A DNA stretch of 64,000 bases from Laspinema sp963821735 (GTDB taxonomy: Bacteria; Cyanobacteriota; Cyanobacteriia; Cyanobacteriales; Laspinemataceae). Position 1 is the first letter of the stretch. Every line of letters starts with the position of its first letter. The DNA lies in the NCBI GenBank assembly GCA_963821735.1, contig CAWGFK010000010.1, forward strand, positions 111,963-175,962, given 5' to 3'. The notes beneath the pieces were generated by a model, which worked only from the letters and a program-made list of their open reading frames with translations, did no database searches and was not told the origin of the DNA. Shown in pieces: positions 1 to 8,989 of this stretch. Position numbers and translations under genes: made by a program.

Positions 1-443
1 CCCCGATTGTCCGTTGAGGACCTAACCTACCCCGGCACAAGGACTTCAGGAATCAAACCCTTGTCCAGGCCAGTGAGCGAGAGGCGATAAATTAGGGGGA
101 GAAAACACCCAGTCTACTCTCAGTGCAACATCGGTGGCGGTTTATCCCAGAGTTCCGCATAATTTCAGCAGGAAAAGGCGCAGGTTCTCCTCCTTTGCCC
201 ATTGACAACAACAGCCAACCCCTAAACTTCTAAACTTCTAAAAGTACAAATTGGTTTATGTTTTATGTTGTCTCTAAATATGGTTTCAGACAGTATCCAG
301 GCAATGCCGACGGTCTGGTCTATCTGTAACGAGTCCCTAAAAGAGTCCCTAAAAGAATGTAATCGGTCATCTCTTGGTTCAATACAACCCGATTTATGAA
401 AAACATCGATCTACCCCTGGCGCGTTTATAAGAGGATGGCCTA
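1..443. other. Upstream region without a recognisable gene
   Basis: No convincing coding frame is visible here. The stretch holds a small direct repeat of CTAAACTT near 223-240 and a 12-base unit (GAGTCCCTAAAA) repeated twice in tandem at 331-355. The last 100 bases lead into the Crp/Fnr-type gene at 444 and presumably carry its promoter, but no clear -35/-10 pair was identified. Confidence 0.5.
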
Positions 444-1151
444 ATGGATGAAAGATTTACCTCTCGCGATTCTGTACCCAACGTTGAAGAATTAATTCGC
501 GCAACGCCATTTTTTAATGGATTACCGGACTCCGTTGTAGAACGGGCAACGGCGCATATTGTGAGCCGCACCCATCCCCCGAATCAAGTCATTTTGTTGG
601 AAAATGACTGGGGAAGTTCTGTTTATTTTTTATTAGAGGGATGGGTTAAAATTCGCACCTACAACCTGGATGGCAAGGAAGTTACTCTGAATATTTTAGG
701 CTCCGGTGAAATCTTTGGCGAAATGGCCGCCTTGGATGAAGTGCCGCGATCGACTGATGTGATTACCTTGGCCCCCACCACGATTGGCAATCTCCCCGCC
801 CAGGATTTTGTGCAGTTAATTCATACCGAACCCTTAGCTGGCATTCGGTTAGCCCAGTTGATGGCACGACGCCTGCGCCAAGTCAACCGTCGATTGCGGT
901 TGCGAGAATCCGATAGCACCTCTCGGGTGGCGGATATTATCTTATTTTTAGCCGAGGGACAAGGAAAAGAATCTCCTGAAGGGATCGAAATTCCGAATTT
1001 ACCCCATCGGGAATTAAGCAGTCTGAGTGGATTGGCTCGCGAAACGGTCACTCGGGTATTGAGTAAACTAGAAAAGAAGGGTTTGATCAAGCGCGATCGC
1101 GAGACCCTCTGTATCCCAGATGTCAACGCTCTGGAACGTCTCATGGTCTAG
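444..1151 (+). CDS. Crp/Fnr family transcriptional regulator
   Basis: This 235-residue protein has the CRP/FNR layout. An N-terminal cyclic-nucleotide-binding beta-roll covers about residues 20-140, with the phosphate-binding-cassette-like run GEMAALDEVPRSTDVIT including the Arg-Ser pair that contacts cAMP in CRP. A C-terminal winged helix follows (LSGLARETVTRVLSKLEKKG, about 195-215). The conserved cassette makes cAMP binding plausible, as for cyanobacterial SYCRP1-type proteins; that assignment is inference. It lacks the cysteines of an FNR-type iron-sulfur sensor. The gene stands alone, followed by an inverted repeat containing HIP1 octamers. A perfect CRP-type site lies at 45923 in the same window and could be one of its targets. 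Confidence 0.85.
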   Translation: MDERFTSRDSVPNVEELIRATPFFNGLPDSVVERATAHIVSRTHPPNQVILLENDWGSSVYFLLEGWVKIRTYNLDGKEVTLNILGSGEIFGEMAALDEVPRSTDVITLAPTTIGNLPAQDFVQLIHTEPLAGIRLAQLMARRLRQVNRRLRLRESDSTSRVADIILFLAEGQGKESPEGIEIPNLPHRELSSLSGLARETVTRVLSKLEKKGLIKRDRETLCIPDVNALERLMV

Positions 1152-1162
1152 GACCCTTAAGC

Positions 1163-1196
1163 GCGATCGCCCTGGACTTTCCAAAGGGGCGATCGC
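1163..1196. terminator. Inverted repeat after the Crp/Fnr gene
   Basis: Ten-base arms GCGATCGCCC (1163-1172) and GGGCGATCGC (1187-1196) surround a 14-base loop. Each arm contains a HIP1 octamer. The position just after the stop codon suits a transcription end, but there is no strong T run, so it may only be two HIP1 sites brought together. Confidence 0.4.
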
Positions 1197-1283
1197 AGTC
1201 TTGACCCCTTTTCCCAGACCCAAATTCAACAGTTAATGCTTCTTTTCTAAATCATTAACTGTTAACTGATTGGACAAAATTTG

Positions 1284-2081
1284 ATGGTTGATTTTGCAGA
1301 TAGTAACCCGAATTCCTCTTCCCCGTCTCCTAATGCCGGTCGCCATTCAGAACCCCTCGGTCCTCCCGATTCTTCTCCAGTACCGGACTCCCTGAATGCG
1401 GATCTTCGGGAACCCTCAGCCCCTCTGGACACCTCTGCTCCCTCGGTTGCCCCAGGCCGACTCCCAAATAATGCCTTAATTCTGGTGGAAACTGCCTTTT
1501 TTGCCAGTACCGCCAGCTTGATTTGGCTGATCAATTATTACTTCCCCCTCGGTCCCGTGCTGCGGATTTTTTTTCCAGTCCCGATCGCCCTGCTGTACCT
1601 GCGCTGGGGGAATCGTGCCGCTTGGATGGGTGCGGTAGTCTCGGGTTTGTTACTCTCGGTTCTCATGGGACCCACGCGCAGCATTCTCTTTGTGGTCCCG
1701 TTTGGTCTTCTCGGGGTCTTGCTCGGATGTCTCTGGAAGCGTCGCGCCAGTTGGGAAGTCGCTATTCTTCTCGGTTCTCTCCTCGGTGCTTTTGGCTTCT
1801 TCTTTCGCCTCTGGCTGTTAGGAATTCTCGTCGGGGAAGATCTTTGGGTTTACCTAACGATTCAAATTACCGAAATTGCCGACTGGCTATTTCTCAGATT
1901 GGGATTGCTGGTTGAGCCAAGTCTCTATGTCATTCAAGCCTTAGCCGCAATTTTAGTCTGGGTTCAGAATCTCATCTACCTATTTGCCGTCCATTTAGCT
2001 GCCTCTCTCCTCCTAGAAAAGATTGGCAATCCCATTCCACCTCCGCCACCTTGGGTACAAGTATTACTCGATGAAGATTAA
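1284..2081 (+). CDS. DUF2232 family membrane protein
   Basis: About 265 residues. The first 60 are Pro/Ser-rich and probably disordered. They are followed by several hydrophobic segments, for example around ETAFFASTASLIWLINYYF, AAWMGAVVSGLLLSVLMG, VVPFGLLGVLLGCLW and VAILLGSLLGAFGFFF. The overall pattern matches the DUF2232 (YybS-like) family of integral membrane proteins, whose biochemical role is not established. A TTG precedes the ATG directly; the ATG at 1284 is taken as start. It lies 66 bases upstream of the CobT-like gene on the same strand, an arrangement consistent with an operon, so a link to cobamide or nucleotide metabolism is possible but unproven. Confidence 0.7.
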   Translation: MVDFADSNPNSSSPSPNAGRHSEPLGPPDSSPVPDSLNADLREPSAPLDTSAPSVAPGRLPNNALILVETAFFASTASLIWLINYYFPLGPVLRIFFPVPIALLYLRWGNRAAWMGAVVSGLLLSVLMGPTRSILFVVPFGLLGVLLGCLWKRRASWEVAILLGSLLGAFGFFFRLWLLGILVGEDLWVYLTIQITEIADWLFLRLGLLVEPSLYVIQALAAILVWVQNLIYLFAVHLAASLLLEKIGNPIPPPPPWVQVLLDED

Positions 2082-2147
2082 ACTGGCGATCGCCGGGTCT
2101 TCAATTCAGCCTCAACTCCACCCCAATCCCTGAATTCTTCCCCTCTT

Positions 2148-3296
2148 TTGCCGCTCGTGATCCGAATTTACACCCAACTTCAACAGGGACAACAGTGGCT
2201 CGATCGCTATCGCGCACAGCAACCCCACTTTGCCTGCATTCTCGGCTTTACTGACACCGGGTTAATCCCCGGAATTTCCGCTGCCGGTGCGACCCCGCGC
2301 GATCGCCAATATACCGCGATCGCCGATGCGGAATTTCTCTACTCCGGTCCCCGTCCCCATCCTCAATACCCCCTCCCCCCGCTCCAAGCTGGAGCCTCTC
2401 CAGTCCTGATTTCTCGTGCTGTTTTAGAAGCTCAAGGCATTCCCCTCTCGGTTTTTAATGCCGGTTTACCCTACCCCCCAGCGGTTCCAGCAGTGGACCT
2501 GGGGGGGACTCCTGCACGCTGTCTGAGTACCGGCAAGGCTTTAGAATTATCAACAGTGCAACGGTTATTTGAAGCGGGACTCCATTGGGGTCAGAAACTC
2601 GCCGAGGCGCATCCAGAGGGCTATTTGATTGTGGCGGAATGTGTCGTGGGCGGGACCACCACGGCCCTCTCGGTGTTGATGGATTTAGGAATTGATGCCA
2701 ACGGTAAGGTGAATAGTTCTCATCCCCTGTGCAATCATCAGCAAAAGTTGGCCTTGGTACAGGCGGGTTTGGCAGCGGCGCATCGGAATCGCACCCCTTT
2801 GACGCCGGTTGGTCGGGGAATCACTGGCTTAGATTTAGACCCGTTGATGACGATCGCAGCGGTGGGAGACCCCGATGCAAGCCGTAGCAGCAGGCATGGC
2901 GATCGCCGCCAGTCGTCTCTGTGGTGTCCTGTTGGCCGGGGGACGCAAATGCTGGCGGTCTATGCTTTAATTCGGGCGGTGGCTTCTTATCATGCCCTCC
3001 CTTGGAATGGCGATCGCATTGTGGTCGGAACGACCCGCTGGGTTGCTGAAGACCCGACTGGAGACACGGTGGGACTCGCTCAAGCGGTCGGCCCTGTCCC
3101 TTTATTGGCCACTCAACTCAGTTTTGCCGATTCTCGTTATCCTCAACTGAGTGCTTATGAGCGCGGATTTGTCAAGGAAGGAGTCGGTGCCGGAGGCTGC
3201 GCGATCGCTGCACATCTTTACCAAAACTGGAATCAATCTCAACTCTTACAAGCCATTGAAGCGCTCACCATGCGGTATGCTCGCCTGAGTCTTTAA
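2148..3296 (+). CDS. CobT-like protein (TIGR00303 family), with a locally shifted reading frame
   Basis: This resembles the cyanobacterial/archaeal relatives of nicotinate-nucleotide:dimethylbenzimidazole phosphoribosyltransferase (CobT), which activates the lower ligand base of cobamides. The conserved run LIVAECVVGGTTTALSVL and the C-terminal VKEGVGAGGCAIAA support this. A GTG at 2157 (giving MIRIYTQ) is a likelier start than the TTG at 2148. Residues encoded by about 2874-2943 are nonsense relative to the family. In the neighbouring frame the same bases read MQAVAAGMAIAASRLCGVLL, joining GDP upstream to GGTQML downstream. An extra G at 2874 and a missing G near 2942 account for this. The two indels cancel, so the gene stays open but about 23 residues around a conserved loop are scrambled. 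Confidence 0.75.
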   Translation: MPLVIRIYTQLQQGQQWLDRYRAQQPHFACILGFTDTGLIPGISAAGATPRDRQYTAIADAEFLYSGPRPHPQYPLPPLQAGASPVLISRAVLEAQGIPLSVFNAGLPYPPAVPAVDLGGTPARCLSTGKALELSTVQRLFEAGLHWGQKLAEAHPEGYLIVAECVVGGTTTALSVLMDLGIDANGKVNSSHPLCNHQQKLALVQAGLAAAHRNRTPLTPVGRGITGLDLDPLMTIAAVGDPDASRSSRHGDRRQSSLWCPVGRGTQMLAVYALIRAVASYHALPWNGDRIVVGTTRWVAEDPTGDTVGLAQAVGPVPLLATQLSFADSRYPQLSAYERGFVKEGVGAGGCAIAAHLYQNWNQSQLLQAIEALTMRYARLSL

Positions 3297-3317
3297 CGGT
3301 TTGCCTCTACTTACGCG

Positions 3318-3725
3318 CTAAGAATGCACTCTTTTAGCCATCAACTGTTCTTCTAACTCCGCTATCCGCTGATAGGCAGCGGTTAATTGTGCCGTCAATC
3401 GCCGGATTTGAATTTCTGGGGTTAATTCTGACTGAATATTATTTTGAACGGGTTTCTCCGGTTCAGGGTGGTCATTTTTCTCCTTAAGTACATCTTTATG
3501 CTCTAACTCTTCCGACTCTTCTAAGGTCGTTGAGACCAAATTCCCGATCGCGTAGGCATACCGCTTTCTGAGGAGGGCTTCCGGGGACTCACTGGCCGGA
3601 GGCGGAACGTTTAAACTCTGCTGTCCCCAACACAGAGAGATTTTTCTATGAAGTTGTTCGATGGTTTGATATAAGTCTTCGACTTTATGGTTTAAGACAT
3701 ACACCTGCTGTTCTAATGATTCCAT
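3318..3725 (-). CDS. Hypothetical coiled-coil protein
   Basis: This 135-residue protein has heptad-like helices at both ends (MESLEQQVYVLNHKVEDLY and IRRLTAQLTAAYQRIAELEE) joined by an acidic Glu/Lys/Pro-rich middle. It has no signal peptide or membrane segment. I do not recognise a family with a known function. It is convergent with the CobT-like gene, with only 21 bases between their stops, and transcribed away from the lyase gene on the other side. The coding pattern and length look genuine. A structural or adaptor role in a larger complex is possible from the coiled coils, but nothing here identifies a partner. Confidence 0.6.
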   Translation of the reverse strand: MESLEQQVYVLNHKVEDLYQTIEQLHRKISLCWGQQSLNVPPPASESPEALLRKRYAYAIGNLVSTTLEESEELEHKDVLKEKNDHPEPEKPVQNNIQSELTPEIQIRRLTAQLTAAYQRIAELEEQLMAKRVHS

Positions 3726-4025
3726 ATTTAGATCCCTATTTTTAGGGCGGCTTTTTTCTCCTCAATCTTAGATAAGGTTTGACTCAACATCGGAATTCTT
3801 TTTAGATTATTTAAGGTTTCAAGATATTAGTCTCAAAACCTGATGAAAATTTAGGTTTTGTGACCTTGATCTGAATTTTACCTTTGCCCCTTATGGACCG
3901 TTGATCGGGTTGGGGCGCGATGGAACAAAGGGCCGTTTGATTTTTAATCTCTCCCCGGTGGAAAATCCATCCCCGGTTTGAGGGCATTGGCAAATTGTAA
4001 AGTTATCTTAAGAAAAGTAACAAAA

Positions 4026-4081
4026 TTGACAACAACTTTCCGGGTCAGATTGATAGGCTATCAATCTATAACCGGAGGAGG
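4026..4081 (+). promoter_or_regulatory. Palindromic operator candidate and RBS before the lyase gene
   Basis: A perfect 21-base palindrome occupies 4047-4067: arms AGATTGATAG (4047-4056) and CTATCAATCT (4058-4067) around a single G. A TTGACA at 4026-4031 lies 15 bases upstream, so the palindrome falls where the -10 region and start would be. A very strong ribosome binding site (GGAGGAGG, 4074-4081) follows, 11 bases before the ATG at 4093. This geometry fits a repressor-type operator. Which protein binds it cannot be told; it is not a GTA-N8-TAC NtcA site nor a CRP-type site. Confidence 0.55.
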
Positions 4082-4092
4082 TAAAAACGCTG

Positions 4093-4632
4093 ATGACTTC
4101 GATAAACCTAGCCCAATCGGCCCAGAAATCGCTAATTGCTGATTTTTTCCAAAAATCCCAGGGCCGATGGCATTCCGATCGCCGGTACTATACCTTACCC
4201 GAGGGGAACACCCAGGAAATGGTGAGCTTAATTACCGTGCGGTTTTTAGAACCCGGGAGTCCAGAACTTATAGAATTGGCAAAACGCCATCAACTGCCGG
4301 AACAGAATGCGCTCACCTGCGGCAGTGAAGTCTCTTGGGAAAGTAGAGACTCGGTTTCAGGCAAAAAGAAATCGGCAGGGAGTACCCTGTTTGGCGCAAG
4401 CGGAAATATCCTCTATCGCGATCGCGGCTTTTTAACTCGTGACCCCGTACAAGCAACCTTCTACTTTGCCAATCCTCAAACTTTGTGCTTGAAAACCGAA
4501 TATAATGGATCCGTCTTTGAGGAAGAATTAAAACTGATTGGCGATCGCTACCGGACCCGACAAACCATTATCTCTCGCGCCGGAGAACAACAAACCATCG
4601 GTCAGTATTTAGAAACGCGCATCGAGGAATAG
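4093..4632 (+). CDS. CpcS/CpeS-family phycobiliprotein chromophore lyase
   Basis: The 179-residue length and motifs (FFQKSQGRWHSDRRYYTL near the N-terminus, then GSTLFGASGNILYRDRGF, then DRYRTRQTI and the terminal GQYLETRI) fit the CpcS/CpeS lipocalin-fold lyases. These attach phycocyanobilin or related bilins to cysteines of phycobiliproteins. The opening resembles the CpcU subtype, but I cannot separate CpcS, CpcU and CpeS reliably by eye. It acts in the cytoplasm during phycobilisome assembly. The gene stands alone behind a strong RBS and a striking palindrome, suggesting regulated expression, perhaps with light or nutrient supply. Confidence 0.8.
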   Translation: MTSINLAQSAQKSLIADFFQKSQGRWHSDRRYYTLPEGNTQEMVSLITVRFLEPGSPELIELAKRHQLPEQNALTCGSEVSWESRDSVSGKKKSAGSTLFGASGNILYRDRGFLTRDPVQATFYFANPQTLCLKTEYNGSVFEEELKLIGDRYRTRQTIISRAGEQQTIGQYLETRIEE

Positions 4633-4735
4633 GATGTGACCGCTAAAATAGGAGAGCATCGGGAAACGGGAAGGGCTTAATTTCTAACCCTTCCCTCAGA
4701 TGAGAGTCGTCCAGTTTCCCCCAGGGACAAGTTTG

Positions 4736-5947
4736 ATGGCACAAAATCCTATTATTAAGCGCGTGAATCGAAGATCTTTTTTAATGAGTCTCAGTACCCT
4801 CGCCCTTGCTCAAGTGTTGAGCGGATGTGGGACTGTTGATCGAGAAACTCTCAAAGTTCTGCTGTTGAAAAGTTCCATTCCCGCCCAAGTGATGGGAGTA
4901 TTTCGTAAGCAACTGGATAACCGGGCCGTTTTAAACTTTTCCCCAGCGGCGCAGTTAGACGAGTTGTTTCGACTCCTGCAACAGTGGAAAAAACCCTCAT
5001 CCAACAACTCGGGTCGCCGATGGAATCTCCCTGGGATTAGTCAGGATGCTGAACCCTCAAACTTGGCGGATTTGGTGACGTTAGGCAATTACTGGTTAGA
5101 ACGGGCGATCGCCCAAGACCTGATTCTCCCCCTGGACCCCACCCCCCTGGAACAATGGGACAACCTTCCCTCCCAATGGCAAACCTTGGTCCGACGAAAT
5201 GCCGAGGGAAAACTGGACCCCGAGGGACAGGTTTGGGGCGCACCCTATCGTTGGGGAACCACAGTGATTGCCTATCGGGCGGATAAATTCAGCGATTTAG
5301 GCTGGACCCCCAAAAATTGGAGAGATTTGTGGAGTCCACAATTACAGGGTCGAGTCTCGTTACTGGATAGTCCCCGGGAAGTGATTGGTTTAACCCTCAA
5401 AACCCTCGGACTCTCCTACAATCGCGATCGCGTCGATGATCTACCCGAACTCAAAGAAAAACTCCTCGCACTCCATCGCCAAGCTAGACTCTATAGTTCT
5501 GATGCCTATCTCCAACCCTTAGTGCTCGGGGATACTTGGGTTGCTGTGGGATGGTCCACCGATATCCTGGCAACCATGCAGCGCAATCCTAAAATTCGCG
5601 CCGTGGTTCCTTCTGCTGGGACCGCGTTATGGTCGGAATTGTGGGTTCGACCGGCGGGACCCAATCCGGTGAATATAGAAACCCCACCCCCCGCCTCCGC
5701 TTTAGCAAACCAATGGATTAATTTTTGCTGGGACCCGGAAATAGCGGTTCAACTGTCCCAATTGAGTAAAGCTGCCTCTCCCCTGTTATTGACCCGGGAC
5801 CGAGGGGAGTTACCCAATGCCTTGCAAACGGATGGGATACTCTTACCGACTGCCGAGGCGATCGCCAATAGCGAATTTATCGAACCCCTCACCCCTGAGA
5901 GTGCAGAAACTTATGAGGCCCTCTGGCGGGAAATTCGGCTGAGTTAA
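4736..5947 (+). CDS. PotD-like extracellular solute-binding lipoprotein
   Basis: The preferred ATG at 4736 gives a protein starting MAQNPIIKRVNRRSFLMSL; an ATG at 4700 would add 12 residues. The N-terminus has a twin-arginine-like RR, a hydrophobic stretch (SLSTLALAQVLSG) and a lipobox LSGC, so it should be a lipoprotein facing the periplasm. The body resembles polyamine-type (PotD/PotF) substrate-binding proteins: WGAPYRWGTTVIAYRADKF, then NWRDLWSPQLQGRVSLLD, then VGWSTDI. No ATPase or permease gene adjoins it, so its transporter partner is elsewhere or it has another role. The substrate cannot be read from the sequence. Confidence 0.75.
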   Translation: MAQNPIIKRVNRRSFLMSLSTLALAQVLSGCGTVDRETLKVLLLKSSIPAQVMGVFRKQLDNRAVLNFSPAAQLDELFRLLQQWKKPSSNNSGRRWNLPGISQDAEPSNLADLVTLGNYWLERAIAQDLILPLDPTPLEQWDNLPSQWQTLVRRNAEGKLDPEGQVWGAPYRWGTTVIAYRADKFSDLGWTPKNWRDLWSPQLQGRVSLLDSPREVIGLTLKTLGLSYNRDRVDDLPELKEKLLALHRQARLYSSDAYLQPLVLGDTWVAVGWSTDILATMQRNPKIRAVVPSAGTALWSELWVRPAGPNPVNIETPPPASALANQWINFCWDPEIAVQLSQLSKAASPLLLTRDRGELPNALQTDGILLPTAEAIANSEFIEPLTPESAETYEALWREIRLS

Positions 5948-5967
5948 GGGTTGGAATGACCCAAAGT

Positions 5968-6677
5968 TTACGGCGCTTGACTCTCTAATCCTTGGGAATC
6001 CAACCACAAATTACAGGCGACGGGTTGCGAGGTACAGGTATAACTCCCTAAGAGTCTTTGCTGACGAGTAAACACCCGGATGTTGTACCCATAATCCCTC
6101 GCTACTTGCCCGAAATGATTTAGAAACTCATACCGTTGTAGATAATCCAACAAACTCCAGGTTTGACGATTGACAATTAGATCCACCGTCCCTGTATCTG
6201 CTCCATTTCGGGGGTAGGCTAACCAGTTTTCCACCACTCTATACCCAAACTGTTCATTAACCCACCATAAAGAAGGAACCGTTACCCCGGTTTGAGAAAT
6301 CGTGTAATTCGTGGTGATATTAAATTCTGCTGGATCGATTTCCGGTGGGATGGTTAAAAACTGTAATGGGGGTTTTTCCGGAGGCATCTGCTGAAGTTCT
6401 AAAGCCGGAAGTTCGCGATCGTCTGGGGTACCAGATCCTCCACGGCTTCTAATGCGGGCGCGGGAGTTTGAGTCAACCCGACTCTCGCGCAAAGTGGAAT
6501 TAACCCAAGTAGGAGCAAACAGAGGTAAAAACCCGCACTCGTCAACGGTGGGTTACTTGCGGAGGAACGGACTAGGCACTGTCGCGCAGGCTTGCGCCAA
6601 ACGCAGGCTAAGAGAGAATATCGACTTTTAACAATCGGATTGGGTATTAGATGATTTTTATTGCATTTAAAAGTCAT
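5968..6677 (-). CDS. Secreted conserved protein of unknown function, frameshifted
   Basis: Two overlapping minus-strand frames belong together. The upstream part (from 6677) carries a hydrophobic leader FYLCLLLLGLIPLCARVGL and then TPAPALEAVEDLVP. The downstream part continues DDRELPALELQQMPPEKPPL to the stop at 5968. They join at the G run at 6425-6428, where one base appears to be missing. The mature part (about 150 residues) contains IDPAEFNITTNYTISQTGVT and YLQRYEFLNHFGQVARDYGY. I do not recognise a function. The true start is uncertain: the first 40 codons run through a GC-rich repeat-like segment near 6577-6606, so translation may begin closer to the leader. Confidence 0.55.
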
Positions 6678-6850
6678 AATTTTAATTTTAAATTCCTTCC
6701 AGGGTGGTCGAAATAGTAACGGTTAAAAACCGGGGTTTTTCACAACATTTTGGCTTTTTTAAGACAATTGGGTAGAAGGAGAGCCGGATTCAAAGTCCCT
6801 CTCCCAAAATGGGAGAGGGATTTAGGGTGAGGGCAACAATCTCCACCGGA

Positions 6851-8016
6851 TTACTCCCATAACCGCCGACCGGATTTACCTTTGAGGCGATCGTGAGTAT
6901 CTGCTAAGAGTGCAGGGATATTCAGTTGTTCCGGACATCGGGGTAAACAATCTCCACAATCGGTACATCGATTTCCTTTCATGCCGGGAAACCAATGTCC
7001 GGCATTTTCAAACATGGAATATCGGTATTGAGCTATAATCGGTCATGGAGTAAGCAACCGCGAGATTTCTTAAGCGTAAAATTTCGGGAATATGAATAGT
7101 TTCCGGACAAGGCAAACAGGCATAACATTGACTGCATTGATCTGAACCTAAAACCTGGGTGGCATGGGTTTCTAGTCGGTTGAGAGTTTCTTCGGGCAGG
7201 GGGATAGCGGTGCTGTTGTTTGGGTCTATGGGATTGTTCAGAAGGGACAGGCGATCGAGGAGGGTGAGTTCTTCGGGATTGGCGGCCCCAAAACTTAAGG
7301 TAGTAAGACGCGGGTCACTTAACAAAAACTGATAGTTAAATTCTAGGGGGGTTAAGGGATGACAGAGTTGGGAAAGTTGTTCGGGTGGGGTATGTAGTTT
7401 TCCCCCTTTGTCTGCCGGAGAGATAATAAAAATGCCTAAATCTTTTTGATGCGCTAAGGCGATCGCCTCGGCATTGCGTTGGAAGAAATAGTAATAATGC
7501 AGATTGATAAATTCAAATAAATCGGTGTTAAGGGTGGCTAAAATTAAGTCTAAACTGCCATGAGTAGAAAATCCCAGATGTCGAACTCGACCATCGCGCA
7601 GCGCTTGGTTAATTCCCTGCATTCCCCCCTGAGCATCTAACACCCATTCTAAATGTTGGCGAGTATTGATTCCATGAAGGGTCAACCCATCCAGATAATT
7701 CACTTTGAGCCGGTCTAATGATTCATCAATGCACCGTTCCACTTCTTTCGCATTCCCTGTCGGGGGGAGTTTAGTGGTGATGTACAATTGTTCTCGCTCA
7801 ACAGGAGAGTTCCCCTGCAACAATTCTAGGAGAGCTTGACCGAGGTATTCTTCACTGTTGCCATATCCTCGGGCGGTTTCGAGATGATTGATTCCCCGCT
7901 TCACCGCTGCTTGCACTGTGGCGATCGCATTTTCCGGGGAAGCCAAATATCGCATCGCTGCCCAGGGAAAAAACAGACAGATGCAAATTGGTTTTTCCAA
8001 ATCGGCGGTAGTACAC
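6851..8016 (-). CDS. Aldo/keto reductase with C-terminal ferredoxin-type domain, two frameshifts
   Basis: The gene is reconstructed from GTG at 8016 (MYYRRFGKTNLHLSVFSLG) to TAA at 6851, about 387 residues. The middle part has aldo/keto reductase features: INHLETARGYGNSEEYLGQ with the family Glu in place of Asp and the catalytic-type Tyr, TKLPP with Lys, and LTLHGIN with His. After a first cysteine cluster (CSQCYACLPCP), the tail reads NRCTDCGDCLPRCPEQLNIP, a 4Fe-4S ferredoxin-like motif. Two single-base insertions break the frame: about 7956 (after SLGS, before MRYLASPENA) and about 7028 (between DYSS and YRYSMFENAGHW). Such reductases reduce unidentified carbonyl substrates with NADPH; the iron-sulfur tail suggests an electron-transfer partner. 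Confidence 0.75.
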
Positions 8017-8151
8017 GATTTACATTTTTTCCTCAGATTTTGTTACGGGGAGGAAGGCTGGGAATTGAGGAATTAGAATGCACAGAACATCTAGGGTTTC
8101 TCCTGATTCTAAATTCTTGATTCCCCTTGCTTCCGAGTCCCCAAGAACGCG

Positions 8152-8670
8152 CTACGACTCTTGAACTTCTCCACTACCCGGACCAAATTCCTTACGCTGA
8201 ATGAAATCTTCCGGGCTAATGTTAGAAACAAAATCACGGAACGCTTGCCGTTCTGCTTCATCCGCTTCTCGATCCACGGGAATCGAGGCATCCGCCACCA
8301 CTTCTTCCATTACCCAGATCGGGCTGTTGGTCCGTAGTGCTAAGGCGATCGCATCGGAAGGCCGAGCGTCAATTTCCTTGAGCACTTCTCCGTGACGAAG
8401 CTTCAGGACGGCATAGAAGGTATTGTCTTGTAAAGTATGAATAATAATCCGGTCTAAACTGATCTCATATTCTTCTAGGATATTGACCATGAGATCATGG
8501 GTCAAAGGTCTAGGGGGTTTTTGGCTTTCAAGGGCGCTAATAATTGACCTAGCTTGGTCTTGGCCTATATAGATCGGCAGAGCTCGTCGATCTCCGGCGT
8601 CTCTGAGCAGCACTATGGGACTCCTTGTTGCTGCATCCAATGCAATTCCAGCGACTTTCATCTCAATCAT
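8152..8670 (-). CDS. DUF151 / bifunctional nuclease family protein
   Basis: Starting at the internal ATG at 8670 (MIEMKVAGIALDAATRSPIV) the protein is 172 residues and matches the DUF151 family from its first residues; an upstream ATG at 8718 would add 16 residues not typical of the family. Conserved stretches include LLRDAGDRRALPIYIGQDQA, RPLTHDLMVNILEEY and ARPSDAIALALRTNSPIWV. Some plant and bacterial members have been described as nucleases, others only as conserved proteins. The C-terminal tail (EAERQAFRDFVSNISPEDF) resembles UVR-domain-like helices. Transcribed divergently from riboflavin synthase. Confidence 0.8.
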   Translation of the reverse strand: MIEMKVAGIALDAATRSPIVLLRDAGDRRALPIYIGQDQARSIISALESQKPPRPLTHDLMVNILEEYEISLDRIIIHTLQDNTFYAVLKLRHGEVLKEIDARPSDAIALALRTNSPIWVMEEVVADASIPVDREADEAERQAFRDFVSNISPEDFIQRKEFGPGSGEVQES

Positions 8671-8989
8671 CGGCTCGGCCTCTTTAGAACACGCTATGGG
8701 GGATAATGAACTCGGCACCTCTTTTGTAAGTCTCGTTCTCCGGTTTCAGACAGGTCCATGCTTCACTATAACGTTAAGGCAAAACGGTTCGGTTCAACCA
8801 CAAGTGCAGTCGCATGGTACCTCCCTTTGATCAGCCACGGTGCTTTTTTACCTTTATAAAGTCCAGTATGCCTTCTTCTTTGGTCGCTTAGATCCCTCTT
8901 TTGCCAGGAATTTAATAAAAAATTTGACAAGGGACTGGCAGAAATGGTAACGAACTGTCGAGAATTTATGCAATTTCAAGGAAAAAGCC
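8671..8989. promoter_or_regulatory. Divergent intergenic region between DUF151 and riboflavin synthase genes
   Basis: No gene is visible. A TTGACA at 8924-8929 with a weak TAACGA 18 bases later could be the promoter of the riboflavin synthase gene. The leader carries AAGGAAAAAGCC just before its ATG at 8990. No RFN-type (FMN) riboswitch was recognised, although one could be missed by eye. Confidence 0.35.

Noticed and set aside
320..571. Minus-strand open frame of 83 codons
   Set aside because: It lies across the start of the Crp/Fnr gene and has no protein-like sequence or family resemblance.
3811..3993. Minus-strand 60-codon open frame upstream of the lyase gene
   Set aside because: No family, RBS or conserved pattern; it lies in the promoter side of the lyase gene.
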